Assembly: GCF_012985205.1 (NCBI RefSeq)
Contig: NZ_JABEKS010000003.1
Span: 62,001-126,000, forward strand
Source of the DNA: Planctomonas sp. JC2975
Lineage (GTDB): Bacteria > Actinomycetota > Actinomycetes > Actinomycetales > Microbacteriaceae
Direction of reading: 5' to 3'
Length of the DNA stretch: 64,000 nt
A program made the position numbers and the translations under genes. Every line of letters begins with the position of its first letter. Positions within the stretch are counted from its first letter, which is position 1. The notes under the pieces are model-generated. The model was given only the letters and a program-made list of their open reading frames with translations. It was not told where the DNA came from and did not search any database. Of the stretch, positions 61,468 to 64,000 are shown piece after piece.

Positions 61468-62574
61468 ATGACCGAACGCATCGCCCACACCACGTGGTCG
61501 CGCACCCTGCTCATCGGAGTCGGCGCCGCGATCGCGATCGGCGTCGTCGTGCTGGCCTTCCTCTGGCCGACCGTCACGTCCTCTCCGAAGGACCTCCCGC
61601 TCGCCGTGACCGGCCCGAGCGCACAGGTCGAGGCCGTCGAAGCGGCGTTGCACAAGGCGCAGCCCGAGCTCTTCGACGTCACCACCGTCGAGGGCCGCGA
61701 CGAGATCGTATCCGGCTTGAAGGACCGCACCTACTTCGGAGGGATCGTCGTGGGTGACGCACCCGAGGTGCTCACGGCATCCGCAGAGGGTCCCGTCGCA
61801 AACCAGGTGATGACGCAGGTGCAGGGCATCCTCCAGGCACAGGCGAGCGCTGCCGTCCAGCGGGCCGTTCAGCAGGGGGCAGCGGCGGCGGCCGCGAAGG
61901 GCGCGTCCGCCGCGCAGGTGCTGCAGGCGATCGGCTCGGCGCCGAAAGTGGCCGTCAAGCTTACGGACGTCGTGCCGCTCGCGAGCACCGATTCGCGCGG
62001 ATCCGGCATCACCGCGGCGGCCTTCCCGCTGGCACTCGGAGGGATGATCGGCGGCGTGATCATCTCGCTCCTCGTCTCAGGCGTGTGGCGGCGACTGACG
62101 GCATCCGTGCTCTACGCGGTTGCGGCCGGCTTCGTCGCGGTGAGCATCATGCAACCCTGGTTCGGCGTGCTACAGGGGTCGTACCTGCTCAACGTGGGAG
62201 CCATGGCGCTGTCGGTGTTCGCGACGGCATCCTTCATCATCGGGATGTCATCGCTCATCGGACCGGCAGGCATCGCGGTAGGCGCCGTCGTCACCATCCT
62301 GATCGGCAACCCGCTCGCAGGGGCGGCGCAGCCGTCGCAGTTCCTTCCGGGATCGTGGGGCGAGGTCGGCCAGTGGTTCGTTCCCGGCGCGGCGAACACG
62401 CTGCTCCGTCAACTCTCGTACTTCCCTGACGCCTCCTACTCGTTCCCGCTGCTCGTGCTGGTCGGCTGGTCGGCCATCGGGATCGTGGCCCAGTTCGCCG
62501 GCCACTTCCGATCGCGCGAGGTCGTGCACGTGCCGGGAGCCGACGTGGAGGATGCGGTCGCCGTGGCTGCGTAG
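61468..62574 (+). CDS. ABC-2/YhgE-like membrane protein
   Basis: A 368-residue membrane protein with one N-terminal TM, an extracytoplasmic domain rich in Ala/Val/Gln (about residues 35-170) and about six C-terminal TMs. The layout matches YhgE/Pip-like or ABC-2 permease relatives, but no ATPase gene is adjacent. GGAG lies a few bases before the ATG. Divergent from a TetR gene, so it is probably an inducible efflux component. Confidence 0.72.
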   Translation: MTERIAHTTWSRTLLIGVGAAIAIGVVVLAFLWPTVTSSPKDLPLAVTGPSAQVEAVEAALHKAQPELFDVTTVEGRDEIVSGLKDRTYFGGIVVGDAPEVLTASAEGPVANQVMTQVQGILQAQASAAVQRAVQQGAAAAAAKGASAAQVLQAIGSAPKVAVKLTDVVPLASTDSRGSGITAAAFPLALGGMIGGVIISLLVSGVWRRLTASVLYAVAAGFVAVSIMQPWFGVLQGSYLLNVGAMALSVFATASFIIGMSSLIGPAGIAVGAVVTILIGNPLAGAAQPSQFLPGSWGEVGQWFVPGAANTLLRQLSYFPDASYSFPLLVLVGWSAIGIVAQFAGHFRSREVVHVPGADVEDAVAVAA

Positions 62575-62588
62575 GCGGCCGCGAACGC

Positions 62589-63776
62589 TCACTCCGTCGC
62601 GCAGACTCCGGTCGCGACGGGCGTGCTGCCTGCACTGGCCACAACAGGCTCGAGCTCGCTGAGGGTGAGAGCGTAGCCGGTGTCGGCATCCGTGGTCGAT
62701 CGCGCGAACACCATGCCGACGACCTCGCCCCGGTCGTCGAAGAGAGGACCGCCCGAGTTGCCGGGGCGCACCGTCCCGCGCAGCGAGTAAACGTCGCGCA
62801 CGACGGCGTCGTGCTGGTAGATGTCCGTTCCGGCGGCACTGAGCTCACCGCGGATGCGGGCGGACCCGAGCGTGTACGGTCCGCCGCCGGGGAAGCCGGC
62901 CACCACAGCCGAGTCGCCTGCTGCCAGGCCTCCGCCCGTGCGGAGGGCAGGGGATGTCAGGTCCGGAACGCGCAGCACGGCGACATCGCGCTGCGGATCG
63001 AACGCGACCACCGTCGCCTCGTAGTCGCGACCGTCCTGGGCCATCACCTCGACGGAGGACGCACCGGCCACGACGTGCGCGTTCGTCACGATCACGCCCG
63101 GCGCTTCCACCCACCCGCTTCCGGTGGACTCCATGGAGCAGCTGGCCTGGACGGCATCCACCTTCACCACGCTCGCCGACTCGGCCTGCACGGCCGCCGG
63201 GATGCTCGGGTCGGGCGCAGCGACGCCGGGGATCGTCTCCCCGCCCGAGAACACCTCGGGAAGTCCGGCGCCGGCGAGTGCGTCGTCCAGGGCGCCCAAC
63301 GCCGTCGAAGGCGGCACCGGTGCGATGTCGTCGAGCACGCTGACGATGCGCGATGCGGATGCCAGTTGCGACGCCGGGTAGATGGACGACGACTGCGCGA
63401 ACCCGGCCAGCAGCCAGACGACTGCGGCCCAGGCGACGACGCCGATCACGGCCCCGCCCGCCGAGTCGACGTTGTTGAGAGGACCGCGGTGACCGATCCG
63501 GCCGCGGAGCATGACGCCGACGGAGGATGCGACGCCGTACAGCACGGATCCGCAGACCAGCACGACCGCCGCCGCGAGGATCGTGCGCGCGATGGTGCTG
63601 CCGTGTCCCTGCGGCATCACCCAGCCGACGACCGGGGCGGCCAGCAGCAAGCCGATCCACAGCCCGACGACGAGCCCCACCATGGACAGAGCCGTCACGA
63701 GCGCGCCGCGCCGCCATCCGACGACTATCGCGGCGACCGCTGCGAGAGCGAGCACGATATCGACGGGGAACTCCAC
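62589..63776 (-). CDS. marP: MarP-like membrane serine protease
   Basis: A 395-residue protein with four N-terminal TM segments of the colicin V production type (about residues 1-125) and a trypsin-like periplasmic protease. Catalytic triad: His in VTNAHVVAG, Asp in DVAVLRV, Ser in RPGNSGGPL. Length matches M. tuberculosis MarP (397 residues), needed for acid resistance. The frame is open to 63950, but GTG 63776 (VEFPVDIVLALAAVA) gives the TM1 start. Confidence 0.92.
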   Translation of the reverse strand: MEFPVDIVLALAAVAAIVVGWRRGALVTALSMVGLVVGLWIGLLLAAPVVGWVMPQGHGSTIARTILAAAVVLVCGSVLYGVASSVGVMLRGRIGHRGPLNNVDSAGGAVIGVVAWAAVVWLLAGFAQSSSIYPASQLASASRIVSVLDDIAPVPPSTALGALDDALAGAGLPEVFSGGETIPGVAAPDPSIPAAVQAESASVVKVDAVQASCSMESTGSGWVEAPGVIVTNAHVVAGASSVEVMAQDGRDYEATVVAFDPQRDVAVLRVPDLTSPALRTGGGLAAGDSAVVAGFPGGGPYTLGSARIRGELSAAGTDIYQHDAVVRDVYSLRGTVRPGNSGGPLFDDRGEVVGMVFARSTTDADTGYALTLSELEPVVASAGSTPVATGVCATE

Positions 63777-63981
63777 CCGACTACTTTCGCGGGTGTTTCT
63801 GAGCGGGCGCTGGAGCGGCGGTGCAGGATGCCTGCGGTGATCCGCAGAGTCCGCTGATGGTGCGCGGCGGCGCCAGACCCCGAGGACGGCGGCGGCCTTC
63901 GCCGCGTCCCGGCGCCGGTGAGCTGCTCTGACTCCGGGCGACTTCGGCACGTCGGGACGATCCCGGCCATAAGGTCGACGG

Positions 63982-64000
63982 GTGGCATACGGAGGATCCG
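63982..64000 (+). CDS. Possible start of a further gene, cut by the window edge
   Basis: TAAGGT (63970-63975) is followed 6 nt later by GTG GCA TAC GGA GGA TCC, matching the leaderless pattern seen through the window. Only six codons are visible, so no product can be named. The stretch 63777-63969 shows no other gene. Confidence 0.35.

Overview
The window is high-GC chromosomal DNA from an actinobacterium, most likely a member of the Microbacteriaceae (Leifsonia or a close relative). The reasons are the Asp-Ala and Ala-Ser dense proteins, the very frequent GGATGC/GCATCC hexamer, the 32-residue ribosomal protein bS22, a short archaeal-type AspRS, a MarP-type periplasmic protease, and a phosphatase-ResA-CcdA-ResB-CcsB block with the same order as Mycobacterium tuberculosis Rv0525-Rv0529. 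No tRNA, rRNA, CRISPR array, insertion sequence, integrase or phage gene was found. It reads as ordinary chromosome with lineage-specific transport, sugar and regulator cassettes.

Layout. 0.1-6.5 kb: an MFS exporter, then the minus-strand cytochrome c maturation operon (phosphatase, resA, ccdA, resB, ccsB). 6.9-15.5 kb: aspS, a membrane-anchored alpha/beta hydrolase, a formylglycine-generating enzyme with a long His-rich insert, glutaredoxin and Dabb proteins, bS22, an ArsR regulator and a KtrB/KtrA potassium uptake pair. 15.6-25.2 kb: a one-TM protein, proC, a CDF cation exporter, a TetR/NAD(P)-reductase divergon with two perfect operators, tadA, upp, a sortase-type surface protein, and a winged-helix regulator behind a leaderless Cys/Met-rich leader peptide. 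25.2-36 kb: a 105-bp tandem repeat, a SHOCT/DUF6325 pair, a phospholipase D gene with an in-frame stop, a quinone oxidoreductase, a TetR-controlled ABC-2 exporter and an S9 peptidase. 36-49.5 kb: HxlR/DoxX, a structured intergenic region, MarR, aldo/keto reductases, AI-2E and FUSC membrane proteins, and a MarR-controlled fused ABC exporter. 49.5-53.2 kb: a sugar gene block (ThuA, Gfo/Idh/MocA, VOC, GH29 fucosidase) behind a LacI-type palindrome. 53.2-55 kb: lepB flanked by two copies of a 67-bp palindromic repeat and by tandem repeats. 55-64 kb: efeO-efeB-phosphoesterase behind PHO-box-like direct repeats, a CPBP protease, a TetR/membrane protein divergon and marP.

Two themes recur. First, many genes lack a Shine-Dalgarno sequence and instead have a TANNNT -10 hexamer 6-8 nt before the start codon, as expected for leaderless mRNAs. 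Second, neighbours in operons overlap by four bases (GTGA or ATGA) or one base (TGATG), pointing to translational coupling. Several efflux or detoxification genes sit beside a dedicated TetR or MarR regulator with a recognisable palindromic operator. All functional calls come from reading motifs by eye; no database search was run.
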